A DNA stretch of 64,000 nucleotides. Source: Rhynochetos jubatus. Taxonomy: Eukaryota; Chordata; Aves; Eurypygiformes; Rhynochetidae. This document shows positions 36,601 through 47,779 of the stretch, piece by piece (the stretch's first letter is position 1; each line of letters opens with the position of its first letter). The stretch covers positions 95,267,086 to 95,331,085 of the forward strand of contig CM050650.1 in NCBI GenBank assembly GCA_027574665.1, in the 5' to 3' direction. The notes under the pieces are model-generated. The model saw nothing but the letters and a program-made list of their open reading frames with translations, made no database searches and was not told the DNA's origin. The position numbers were made by a program, and so were the translations under genes.

Positions 36601-39348
36601 ACCATGCCTCTTTACCATGGCAATTTTTTATAAAACAAAAAGAGAAAACTAAGGAAAAAACAGAAACACTGAATTTTTCTGTGGTAGATACAGTTCTTTA
36701 GTAAGAAAAATCTTAAGGATGAATCTATGGGAAGGTTGAATAGGCTGTTGTCAGCAGTTAGTCATGGATAAAACCTGAGTAGTATGAAATGTTTATCTTA
36801 ATCCAAAGGAAGATATGAATATCATATAAAAGTATGGTTTGGTGGTTTTTTTTTAGTAATCTGTTTAGGCATTTGTGGAAAGTCTGCTAAAGCATGTGTT
36901 TTAAGATACCTTGGAGACAGTATGTCTAAAACTTAATAAATAAAGCTGTTCACACATTTTTCTACTTAAATGCTATTTTGCTTTAAGGTTCAGGTTGTCT
37001 TCTTATGTTTAAGGCAAATATTAATAGCTGGAATAGTCATATATAATGTGGGAGTTTTGGATAGTGTTCACAAACAAATCAGTGATTTAAGCAAGAGCTG
37101 AACATATCTTTCCTAATTCTATTAAATTATTTATCTCATCTTATTTGATTTTCAGTTTTTTTTTTCTTTTAGAATTGAAAAAATGGCAAGGTCCTAAGGA
37201 ATTTTTAATTGTTACAGCCAATTTCTTTAGTCTGCTCTTTGAGAGGAACTTTCTGGATATAATTTGGTAGATGATGCTGTTAAATCTCAAAGGCAAGCCT
37301 AGAGAACTTCTGCATAAACAAATTTGAACTAAGAATTTTCTGGTTTTCATATAAAGACATTTAGAAGGTTCTGAAGCCTTTACAAGAGATATATTTAATT
37401 CAGGCACTGAGTGCTTATTTGAATGTTTAAAAAGATGTTATAAATAAATTTAAGTATTTTAGCAGTGCACATTTTTTCTCAGGCAATATCTTTTATACTG
37501 TATTTTATTGACTTTAATAAATGTGAAATAATTGGAGCTATAATGAACAGTTTACACTTGAGTGTACAAGGACCCTAGGTATTTATAAATGACAGGTCTA
37601 CAGAATACCTATGAATGAAAATGACCCCAGGTAACTGAACACTGCTTGTGTTGCAGGTATATACGCAGCCAAAAAATGAAATGAAACCCATAGAGGACTC
37701 TCAACATACTTGACATGAGGTAATTTATGATTACTGCTGGAGTAAAGGAAGTGACATTCAGTTTTCCTGCAGATCCATTATAGGCTATACCAGAAGTTAT
37801 GTCTAAAGCAAGACAATAGAATGCTATTTTTAATGCATAAAATATAGCATGTACTTGGTGTGTAAAATTAGGTATCTACAGAAATGACAGTACTGGGCTG
37901 TCTACTGGTTTAATAAGTTTATTTGACACAGAGCATGGTACCATACAAAACAAACCTTGTTTTTCTACTATAAATATTCAGACATACTGATAAATACTCA
38001 TGACTCATTCATGTGACCTGTCATCAGATTGAATGTTTTTCAGACTGCATTATATATTTGTGCTCAAACTGTCAGCCTGGTAGACAGAATCACTACCACG
38101 AGAAAGATTACAATAAGTCAGCATTGTAACATTGTCCAAAGGCAGCAAAACACTTCTTCACTCCCAAAATATAGCCCTGAACAGAATATAGAAGCAAAAA
38201 AGCCTTCCCTTATAGACTTCACCTACCTAGATTTCTCTACTCTTTTCCTGTTGATTCTTTCATATTTTCTCCTTTTTTTGGCTGAACATAGAACTGACTG
38301 TCATTCTCACTGAGTTCCTCACTGTGGTTGTGTAGCAGCAAAGATCCCAGCCAGTGATCTCAGCTAAATGAAGACTAATGCCCAGATTCAGGCTAGACAA
38401 CTCTGGTCAGTATGCCGGCACAAAACCTGCAATTTGAAAGTCTTTGAGCTTGCAGAGAACTACAGGGAATTCCCTGAGAGTCAAACAGTTTTATGTAACT
38501 GGATCAAGGACACAACAGTAATGATATAATTCAGCCACTGGCTGTTTTACATTTGCACACTTCCTCCCGCCCTGCCCCCCAGGAAATATTTTTCTTTTTC
38601 TGTTTTCATATGAATTCTCTACCCAGAAGCTCTTCAATATTGCAAATGCTGGGGCTGCCAGGGATTTTTTTCCTAGATGTGATATAAGGGCATGATGCAG
38701 AATGTACCATGCATAGAAACATATGGCCTTTGTAATATGAAAGCTGTTGCTGCTCCCCTCAGCATCTTGCAGGGACCTCTCTGTTTACTGACTACTCCAG
38801 AGTGCAGCTGTTCATATACCAGGCAATGGCCATCAGCTCTGGGATTCCTACATCTCTTTCAGGGACCTCAGTGCATCCTGTCACTTCCATGCTGCCTTCA
38901 TTTAGGCAGTATGACAAGTAGGAAATGAAGTAAAATCAGACCTACTCAACCCAAACACCTTCCTACTGACTAGGTGGCCACCCACTACAGAGTGAGCACA
39001 GAGGAGTTCAAGACATCTAGTACCATCCTTACATTAGAGAGGGTTATTTTGTTTGTGCTTGTGTATTATTAACCTTCCACCTGGTCTTTATAGGACATTT
39101 ATGGTCTACAAGTGACTGCATTTGCTAAAGGGATGCTTATGCTGCTCCAGCTATTAAAACTACCAGGAAGCAGCAAGAACGGGCAGCTCCTGCAAGGACA
39201 GGTGACCTGGAGGCAGCAGTGGTGGCGGTGCAAGGGCCACATAGTACGGACACAGGTGAGCAGTTCTGGCAGTAGTCACTGGATTAAGCCAAGACTACAG
39301 AATATCAGGAAGGTCTGTAGAAATGAGGCCCAAAGTCAAATCAAAAAG
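33641..39348. other. AT-rich single-copy DNA, no gene supported
   Basis: Contains an ATT microsatellite (35971-36013). The block 38640-39340 is richer in G and C, with CAG-like and GGC-rich patches, but I see no gene or repeat family in it. Confidence 0.45.
35971..36013 (+). repeat. (ATT)n microsatellite
   Basis: About fourteen TAT/ATT units with one ATC interruption. It accounts for the tyrosine run in the overlapping open frame (35620-36024), which is therefore not a gene. Confidence 0.95.
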
Positions 39349-39380
39349 TCATAGAATCGTATCATAGAGTCATAGAATCA
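39349..39380 (-). repeat. CR1-type octamer tail without a CR1 body
   Basis: Three imperfect copies of the unit tcatagaatc lie in a row. This is the reverse complement of the CR1 3' tail unit. No CR1 3' UTR follows on the right, so it may be the stub of a deleted minus-strand CR1 or a free microsatellite. Confidence 0.4.
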
Positions 39381-39483
39381 CGTCACAGTCGTGTCTGCAA
39401 GTTAGGCACTGGGTCAGAGTCAGGAAGGGACAGGACTGGACATGGGCATACCTGCAGTATTGTTCAAGCAGAGATCAAGGGCA

Positions 39484-40153
39484 AGAGCCTGAGCATGTCC
39501 AGAGAAGGGCAGTGAAGCTAGTGAAGGGTCCAGAGCACAAATCTCATGACTAGCAGCCAAGGGAACTAGGATTTTTTAGCCTAGAGAAGCAGCAGCTCAG
39601 GGGACACCTTATCAGTCTGTAAAACTACCTGAAAGGAAGTTGCAGAGAGGTGGGTGTTGGTCTTTTCTCTTAAGTGACAAGTGATAGGACAAAAGGAAAT
39701 GGCCTCAAGTTGTACCAGGGGAGGTTTAGATTGGATATTAAGAAAAATTTTTCTAGGAAAAGGGTTGTCAAGCATTGGAACAGGCTGTCCAGGGATGTGA
39801 TTGAGTCACCATCCCTGGAGGTCTTTTCCAACCTAAAGATTCTCTGATTTTATGTACTGTAAAAGTGAAATAAAGCAATCGGATATAAAGTCCATAAAGT
39901 GAGTGAATAGTAAGATTCATAAGTCTAGCGGATGACCTTGTGCAGAGGAGATGCAGTCATTTGAACTCACTGCATTTATAACAGCTTGGCATCAGATGTT
40001 AGCTGATAGAGCCACCATCCCTGGGGGTATTTAAAAGACATGTAAATGTGGTGCTTAGGGACATGGGTTAGTGGTGGTATTAGCAGTGCTAGGTTAACAG
40101 TTGCACTTGATGTTCTTAAAGGGCTTTTCTAACCTAAACGATTCTATGATTCT
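39484..40153 (+). mobile_element. CR1 LINE fragment carrying an inserted inverted-copy patch
   Basis: The left part (39484-39800) is CR1 ORF2 C-terminus: 'catgtccagagaagggca', 'gagcacaaatctcatga', 'tgataggacaaaaggaaatg', 'ttgtaccaggggaggttta' and 'agattggatatta'. After 'gagtcaccatccctggag' comes a patch (to 40003) identical in type to the deletion junction and unique flank of the CR1 at 21.3 kb. Then the CR1 motif recurs ('agccaccatccctggggg'), and the normal 3' UTR and tail follow ('atttaaaagacatg', 'cttagggacatgggtta', 'attctatgattct'). Without the patch the two outer parts would read as one ordinary 5'-truncated CR1. ORF2 is not open. Confidence 0.9.
39781..40003 (+). repeat. Inverted duplicate copy B of 21288-21510
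   Basis: The 223 bp are the reverse complement of 21288-21510 with four mismatches by eye, all transitions, and no length difference. The right-hand 155 bp are not CR1 sequence. The left boundary lies inside CR1, so its exact position is uncertain. Beyond it the two CR1 copies differ much more. Confidence 0.9.
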
Positions 40154-43100
40154 AAAAGCAGCTCCCAGGTGCAGGGGGTAAGGTACCTGCTGGGTTTCTC
40201 ATCACTAGAGAGGAGTATCTTCAAAGTTGGCCCTGAGCCCCAGCAGCCAAACCCTGGGCTCAGTGGGGAATGAACTTAGGGCCCTGAAAATATCTATCAC
40301 TTTCAAGAACTGGATATAAGATAGTGTTAAAGCAGATAAGATGTAAGTAGGTCAAACACACTTGGGCTCTCTTCCTAGTGGTACATGAGCATTGTATTTG
40401 TCAGGCCACTGGCCCATCGCCTCCCTGTTTCTTTTTTAATCAGCCAACAGCTAAAACAAAACTCATCTTGCTTTCAGACCAATGTTAGAGTGTCCTTTAC
40501 ATATACAGCTGTCAGTGGTGATAAGACACTTCAGGCTCACATCACCCTGCAAAATTAGTGTTATCTTCTTTCCATGATAAAATGTCCTCAGAAAACAGGA
40601 ATAGACAGGTAAGTGAAAGGAATGGGTATATTCATGTGTGTGCATGTTTGTGATTGTGTGGGTATGCATGCATGTGTTGTTTCAATTACTTCATACTCTC
40701 CAGTAAACTCTTACATCTGAGGAACTGAGCTTTGATAATGGTGTAAGGCTATGTGGGTATCACTAGGTCATTGTGCTGACATCACAATCTTTCTCACATA
40801 TGCAACTTTCACAAATCATAATTAATTTAATCTTGAAAAGTTTTGGTATGTGTGTTTAAGCTTGTCTGAAGATCTCTTTTTTTTTTTTTTTAAATTTTCA
40901 GGAGAGTCCAGAAAACCAAAATGCTATCTTATAACTGTACAGAATTTCCTATAGCTGGACACAATCTCTGTGATGCTTTGCTCAAACCTATGGATGTAGA
41001 AATATGTGCTGTCTACACTCATCTCCTCTTGTTTTCCAGAATGGAGGGAAGGTGCACAGTAACCTCAAGAAACTGGCATGTATTTTGTTTTCCTTTCCGT
41101 CGGCTACCAGAATGAAGAGATTAAGAGTGATACTGATTTCTTTGTTTATACCTTGCTTGCTTCTTGGCTCAGATTCCATTGTGCAATTTAAATGAAAAAA
41201 ATACTATCAAAGATACTTAATGGTTATTTATAATTCAAATAAAGGTCATAAACTCTGGACTTTACATGGGGTTTTTTTGGTTTGGTTTGGTTTGGTTTTC
41301 TTTATCTGTCAGGTTTGGATATTTAAAATAATGAGTGGAATATTTGTATAGGGATTATAAAGTAGACTGGATGCACAGATAACTACTCTTTCATAATCAG
41401 ATTCAAGATTTACAGCATAGCCAAATAACCAAGGAAAAATATTATAGAAAAAAATCTGAAGGAAATAAATCATTTTCAATGCACACGAGATGACAAAATC
41501 AAATTAACAAAGACAGTTGAAACTACCTTTTTAGACAGAGACAGGATGTGAGAATAGAAGTTTCAAGTTCATGCATTCTAAAAGATACTAAGGTCCACAG
41601 CTACATCAGTGTTTGTGGACAGACTGAAGTTGGTGTAAGACAGAAAAAAACAAGAATCAATTTTCAGGGTAGCTCCTTCTAGATTATCTTCTGAGATAAA
41701 TGTTGGAGAGAAGCTAAGAAAGGAAACAATAAATCTGAAATAGAGTAAATCTGTTCTGTGGGCAGTAAAGACAGAAACTGGAACTCAGGAAAAAATCATG
41801 TCTTCATCAGTTTTCCAGATTTTCCCGAGGACTTAGAAATGGCTGTTATTTACACAGTCTTTGCCTTTGTCAAGTGTTCTCCCAATATATAAGTTCTTAA
41901 AATGGCCAATTTGAACAATATGTAATGTTACTTAATAGGGTCCAAGTCAGTGAGGTAAAGTGAACTAAATTGTTCTGGATCAGAAATTCTGCTGCATTTT
42001 TGCACTTAGCATCTTATCTACTCTTAGCAATTATTGATAATTTTCATTATAAAAATAGCATATTCCTATACCATTATGCTAATGGCATTTTTTCTTAAAG
42101 TACCTGGGATAACATTTGTGGCTTCATCTGTGTTCCTTGTGTAATCTTGTGACCTGAAGTTTTTATATAAAGAAACAATCTATACCCATAGATCAAAAAA
42201 TAGACTAATTTAAAGGAGCAAGATCTACTATATAAGGGAGTATCAGTGCTAAAGTAGGTGTAACTGTTGACCATAGAGATCCTGAAATATTACAAACCCT
42301 AGTAAAGGCAACTGCACTCTAATTAACATGCTCTATAATTGGAGTCTAGTTATGTATCAGTGGGTAAATGAAGCTTAAAAAGGAATCAGGCAAAAAATAA
42401 TGGAGAAACAAAGTCATTTACATTGGTTGGAAGAGTAAATCTCTGATCATAACAGTTTGTAAGCTACAGAAGGTCAAAGGTGCCAGGATTAGGACACCCT
42501 GTTTCTTGTTAATCATACCCAGGGATAGTTTATTTTCCCCAGATGTCTGGTAGAGCTTGAAACTTTATCAAGTGCAGATTTAAATGAAATTTTGACTCTG
42601 TGGTCCTTTCTTTATTACTGCTGACATTGGTTGATGTTGTATGTTAACAATTCCCATGGAAGCCACAGGAAATTTTGGTCTTAGGGATGAAATCCACAGC
42701 CCTGTGCTGTCAGGTTCAAAACCTAAAAATGCCTCTCAAAAGTATTGCTTTTAAGAAAGAGTAATTAAATCTGAAAAAATTAGGTAAAAGTGAGCCACTG
42801 TTACCTTCTGTGATCCTGAGTACCTAAAAGTGTCAATTGTAAGTATGTAATATAGTACTACAAACACTTTCCAACTAGGAAAAAAAAGAAAGAAAAAAAA
42901 AAAAAGTAATACTGTGAAGCTGTGTAGATCATTATTTGATCTCACAAACACAAACTTCAACAGTCATCTGAGGCAGGTACAAAAAAAGTTTGGATGATGG
43001 GTAGCAGATGCAAGAACAGTTTGTCAGAGACAGGCAATAGGGTGTTAAGGGAAGTTACTCATTTTCCTAAGAGCAAAAGTAGGTCAAGACAAAAAAAGAT

Positions 43101-44636
43101 TTGTCTGCCTCTTTTATGAAAAAAATTCAGGTACAGTAGATACCTACAAGAGAAATAAACCGAACTTGTAGCTAGCAGCTATAAGGATACACAAGTGTAA
43201 GCAATCCTTCTTCCCTGTGGCAGCCCTAAAATTCCCTTTGACACTGATCACACATGGCACCTTGCACAGTAAACAATGCTACAATTACTTATGTTTTTTT
43301 GAAAAAACAAACCCAATCCCCTATGGTATTTTTAAGGTAACCCTAGGCCCAGTTTGTTCCACAGTAATAACCATTTTGTGGGGCAGCCTTTGCTCATCAA
43401 TATTTGAAGGATACAGCTGAAGAAACAACCTGATCATGACAGTGTAGAGAATTTGGAAAGACTGAGTAAAAAGAGGGAGATATTGATTCCTTTCCTGGTT
43501 TGCAGAAGTTTTCAAAAGAAGGAAACAATAAAAGATTTTGCAACCAATGGAAGATGTATCTTCTAGAAGATTCTGAGCATTTTTTGGACAAGGCATTAAA
43601 GATTAGCTTGCCATTGCTGTGTGGTACTTTGAAACAAAAGCATGTTATTTCTGCTGCTTTATTTACACTACTTATTAAAATTACACATTTCAGTGTTTAC
43701 TAAAACACCATTTGGTGGTGAGGGGGGAACTCTTTTTACCCACATGTAGGCTTTAAGCTGTGTGAAGAGCTTAAGTGGTGCATCAGATTCATCTAGGCAT
43801 TATTTTCTTTGAAGTCTAACCTTAAATCCCAGCTGATAGAATCTGAGACAGAAGTTTAGTCTTTAAGACTGAGAACGGTGAGAAAGACACAAGGTGAAGA
43901 AAGACATGGCAGAAAATCATAGCATCAAAGATAGAGGGTCTGTCACAAAGGATGAGGGTGCGTAGTTGAGAGAAGCAGTCAAGCACTGAAGATAATCAGA
44001 AAACAGCTAGAAAGGCCAAGAGACACCCTGGAATTCAGTGAGCATTAGAGGTAATTTAAGTGTGTCAAAGTCCAGGATACTGCTTCCTGGGATTCCCAGG
44101 AAAAAAAGATGTGTGTCAAGATTTTCCCAAGCGATTTGTAGCTTTAGGGGCACTTTATTTTAACAAAATCTCAGAAATTCAGTTTTTCCTCTGGTGCATC
44201 TTCTGGTTTTGGAATTTGGACTTAGAGTTTGTCCATCTGTCTTATTGTAACTCTTTCAAAGGCTCTTCTGGGTCTGCAGAAGAATTTTAAGTTTACTGAG
44301 TGGGTATAGAAATATTTTCACTGTTATATCAAGTATAACACCTCAAGGGTGCTCATCCTGGACACTTTTGCATGTTTGGTGAATAACCTACAGTGACGAG
44401 CATTCCTTCTGAACTTCAACAGAAAACACTCATAGCAGTAAAGAGCAGATCACCCAAGGAGCAATGATATGTCCTCATACTGCATCCCAGCTCTGGCAGA
44501 ATGTTATATACACTGCATGACTTCATATCCATTATAAAACAATAGATACAATTTTTTCATTTTCCAGGCTTTGGACCCAAGAGAAGAAGGCCCATGGACT
44601 TCCCAGGCAGTTTGTCATCCCTTTCATAAGGAATGC
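40154..44636. other. AT-rich single-copy DNA, no gene supported
   Basis: Contains a GGTTT simple repeat (41268-41300), A-rich runs near 42883-42905, and a long T run at 40876-40892 ahead of a splice-acceptor-like site that has no convincing exon. No gene supported. Confidence 0.45.
41268..41300 (+). repeat. (GGTTT)n simple repeat
   Basis: About five GGTTT units after a GGGG-T7 start. Confidence 0.9.
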
Positions 44637-45190
44637 TGTTATGGTTTAGCCTTATCTGGCAATTAAGGTACCACCCAGTCACTCAATCACCTCCCCCAGT
44701 GCAAGAAGGGAGTTGAAGGAATAGACAAGGAAAACTCTATCTGAGACAGAACTATTTAATAAATGAAAATTATAGTGGTACTAATATTGACAATACTACT
44801 ACTGATAAGTAATTAAAACAATAGAAAACAGAACTTATGATACAGTAGCTAACCACCCACTGACTGACACACAGCCAGGTACCAAAGCAGAGAGAAATCC
44901 GACAGTGGGGAGAAAAACCCCAAAACCCCAAGCCACTAACAAAAGAACCAGCCCTGCTTCTAACAACCAAACCAAGAGCTAATAAAAGCAACTAATGATC
45001 CAGCTATCAAGCTAACTAAAAGCCTTAATCATCATCTCCAGGCGACCTCCTGTGTTTGAAACTGTGTGTGTGCACACCCAGCCTGACCACTGATCCTGAC
45101 GTACTAATGGAATGAAACGAATCCCTTGCCCACTCTGGGCCTGCCAGCTCTGTATAGGTAAGGAGCTCATTCCTGCCTGAAACCAGGAAA
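44637..45190 (+). mobile_element. Solo LTR of an avian endogenous retrovirus
   Basis: It opens with TGTTATGGTTTAGCC, the same LTR family opening as at 13446. Next come 'cagtcactcaatcacctcc' and a 'gagacagaactatttaataa' block like that in the 13446 LTR. It closes after 'gcctgaaaccagg', where the family ends in a similar motif. Flanking 5-bp repeats match at four of five positions (44632-44636 and 45191-45195). There is no coding region. It is shorter and more diverged than the copy at 13446, so probably an older fossil of a related subfamily. Confidence 0.75.
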
Positions 45191-46644
45191 AATGTGCTTT
45201 CATCAGGAAAACACTGAGAAGTACAGCTATGACACCCACCCTTTCTGTCATCCTTAATTTAAAAAAGATCAGTTTACTGCCCTCACAAAAATTCAATATT
45301 TGTTGGAGATTAGTACTGCTGTGCTACTGAAATCCTGCTAAGAAGTAGAGAATTCAGAAAAAGATGGTACTAGCTACTTATGGCATGGCTTTCCACCTTC
45401 CCTACCTTTAAAGGACAGAATGAGCAAAACCTTGGGTTTTGATGTTCATCATTCAAAATGAATGAATTAAGTGAGATGCATTCAGTTTTCCCTCTGGAAA
45501 AATGAAACTAGAAGAGAATGGCAGAATTAACTCAACTTTATTTATTGACCAGTAAAGAAATGGTTTATAAAGGCTGCTCTAATGCTTTCCTTCACAAATT
45601 TTCTAAAAAAGATATTTACTCTAAATGAATTGCATGTTCCTACAGTCTATCCTGTAACAAATAATTTCTAGCATCAATTCTGAAATTTTGAATATTGTTA
45701 ATAAATATTTATTTGAGTAGAAATATTTTGTTCAATCACATTAATTCAGTCACTTACTGTTTTCATTCTATTAAGTGCGGGCTGTGGCAATTTTATATCA
45801 ACCCATATGTTTGTAAGATTTTTCCTTCTGTTTCATTCTCCGCTTTATAGGATGCTCTTTGAACTGAATCTCCTTATGCTTTTCTGCAACAATTATCATG
45901 ACCGAAAATTCTGAGTTTGATCTTTGAAAAATTTAAGCAGTAACTAAAGAATATTTACAAAAAGCAAGGAAGGAAATAAAATCAGTCTTGCAACATGCTA
46001 TATTAAATGTTAACTGGTGGCAACTGAAGATTAGTCTGCCCTACTTATTTTCTGAACCAGTTCCTGCTTGTGTATAAAATAGTTCTTCCCTTCTCTATTA
46101 GACAAAATAGAATTGCCCTCTATGTCCCCGGTCTTGTAGATAGCTATGTTTTCCCCTAACAGTTACATTAGCATCATTGAAACTACCTGAGTGTGCTGAC
46201 TTAGTTGAGTATGCAAGTGACTGGGAAATTTAAATCTTTGTTGTTATGCAGTTTGTGGATGATTTCCTTTCTGTATTTTTCTTCCCTTCAAACCATGAGC
46301 AATTATTAGATCATGCAGCTACTTAACAAAATGTTTTGCATTTCTCATTCTCCAGTATGTCTAATTGAAAGTTGATAATGCTCATAATTTATCATATTGT
46401 TAAATATAGTTCTTTGCTGATAGTTACAGCCATTCAAGAAATGCAAATTACTTAAAAGATGAGCTTTTTTAAAAAATGAATTGGAAATACTTTCTTGTCC
46501 TCATGGATACAAATAAGAAGAACATGAAGATAAGTATCAGAAGACAATTAAAAGAATTTGAAAGTTGTTATTATAATTTACTATTCTGTTTCAAGCTAAT
46601 CTTGTCATATTCAAAACTTTGTCTCATGGTTTCTTGAAATTTGA
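45191..46644. other. AT-rich single-copy DNA, no gene seen
   Basis: No gene or repeat supported. Confidence 0.5.
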
Positions 46645-47431
46645 AGGCTGATGAGGGACCTTTACAGGCTTGAGGACTGGGTCCATGCCAGCTTCATGAA
46701 GGACAAGGCCAAGTGCAAGGTCCTGCACCTAGGTCAGGGCAATCTCCAATATCAATATGAACTAGGACATGAATGGTTTGAGACCAGCCCTGTGGAGAAG
46801 GACTTTGAGATACTGGTGGATGAAAATCTGGACATGAGTTGTCAGTGTGCGATTGCAGGCCAGAAAACCAATTGTATCCTGCGATGCATAAAAAGAAGCA
46901 TGGCCAGCAAATCCAGGAAGTTGTTTCTTCCCTCACTGCTGCTCTTATGAGACCTCACTTGGAGTAGTGCTTCCAGATGGTGAGTTCCTCTTATGAGAAA
47001 GACATAAAGCTGTGGGAGTTAATCCAAAAGACTATCACAAAAATTATCAGAGGGCTGGAACATCCCTACTGTGAGGAAAGACCGAGACATCTCCAGTTGT
47101 TCAGCATGGAGAGGAGAAGGCTCCAGGGAGAACTTATTGCGGCTTTTCAGTACTTAAAGGAGGCTTACAAGGGGTAACGGTTTTAAACTAAAAGAGGGTA
47201 GATTTAGGCTAAATATAAGGAAGAAATATTTTACAATGAGAGTGGTGAAACACTAGCACAGGTTCCCCAGAGAGGTGGTAGCTTCCCCCTTCCTGAAAAC
47301 ATTCAAGGTCAGGCTGGATGGGATTCTGAGCAACTTGATCTAGCTGATGATGTCCCTGATTTTTACAGGGGGTTGGACTTGATGACCTTTAAAGGTCTCT
47401 TCGAACCTGAACCTCTCTGTGATTCTATGAT
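46645..47431 (+). mobile_element. CR1 LINE fragment: ORF2 C-terminus, 3' UTR and tail
   Basis: CR1 ORF2 blocks in order: KCKVLHLGQGN, YQYELGHEW, ILVDENLDMSCQCAIAGQK, ILRCIKRSMASKSRKL, then after a frame change GLEHPYCEERPRHLQLFSME and RRRLQGELIAAFQYLK. The 'ggcttacaaggggtaacggt' junction lacks the stretch expected after YLKGAYK, an internal deletion. The 3' UTR ends with 'gggggttggacttgatgacc', 'aaaggtctcttcgaacct' and 'ctctgtgattctatgat'. The ORF is broken by stops and frameshifts. The 3' UTR is of a different CR1 subfamily from the 39.5 and 54.4 kb copies. Confidence 0.95.
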
Positions 47432-47615
47432 ATTGCACTGAAATGATTGTATGTCATTTATTATTTTCCTTAAGTATTGCTCAGAGCTCCCAGAAAATTT
47501 GCTAAGAAGAGTCACAAAACATTGTCATAAAATAGTTCAGAATCATTTTTTTAAACTATTTTTTGAAACAAAAATGACCTAATTAATTATTTACTGTTCT
47601 CACCATTTTCCTTAC

Positions 47616-47779
47616 TCTTCCATCTGGTTCCATTCTCTGTGCTGACAGAGAATTTGACCTCCTTTTGAGGGTCTTCCTGAATGTGTTCTATATACTCCAT
47701 GGATTGATCAGCAGCGTGCTGCTGTAGAAAGTTGCAGCCAGGAGCACCCCATAGGATCAGGAAGAACAACCTGTTGCAC
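47616..47779 (-). CDS. Candidate 164-bp internal coding exon, minus strand, product unknown
   Basis: Read on the minus strand, a very pyrimidine-rich 3' splice site (ttaccccatccttcctctccag) precedes the segment. A strong 5' splice site, GGAAGA|GTAAGG, follows it. Only one of three frames is open. Entered after one base, it gives 54 codons including CNRLFFLILWGAPGCNFLQQ, then HAADQSMEYIEHIQEDPQKE and VKFSVSTENGTRWK, and leaves one base over. A hydrophobic stretch is followed by an acidic, polar part. I recognise no family. It lies about 185 bp beyond the tail of a CR1. Pseudo-exons of this quality do occur by chance. Confidence 0.25.

Noticed and set aside
40876-41115. Long T run and AG, then an open frame, with a second acceptor-like site at about 41040
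   Set aside because: No donor site of quality follows, and the peptide shows no family. T-run plus AG arises often by chance in this DNA.
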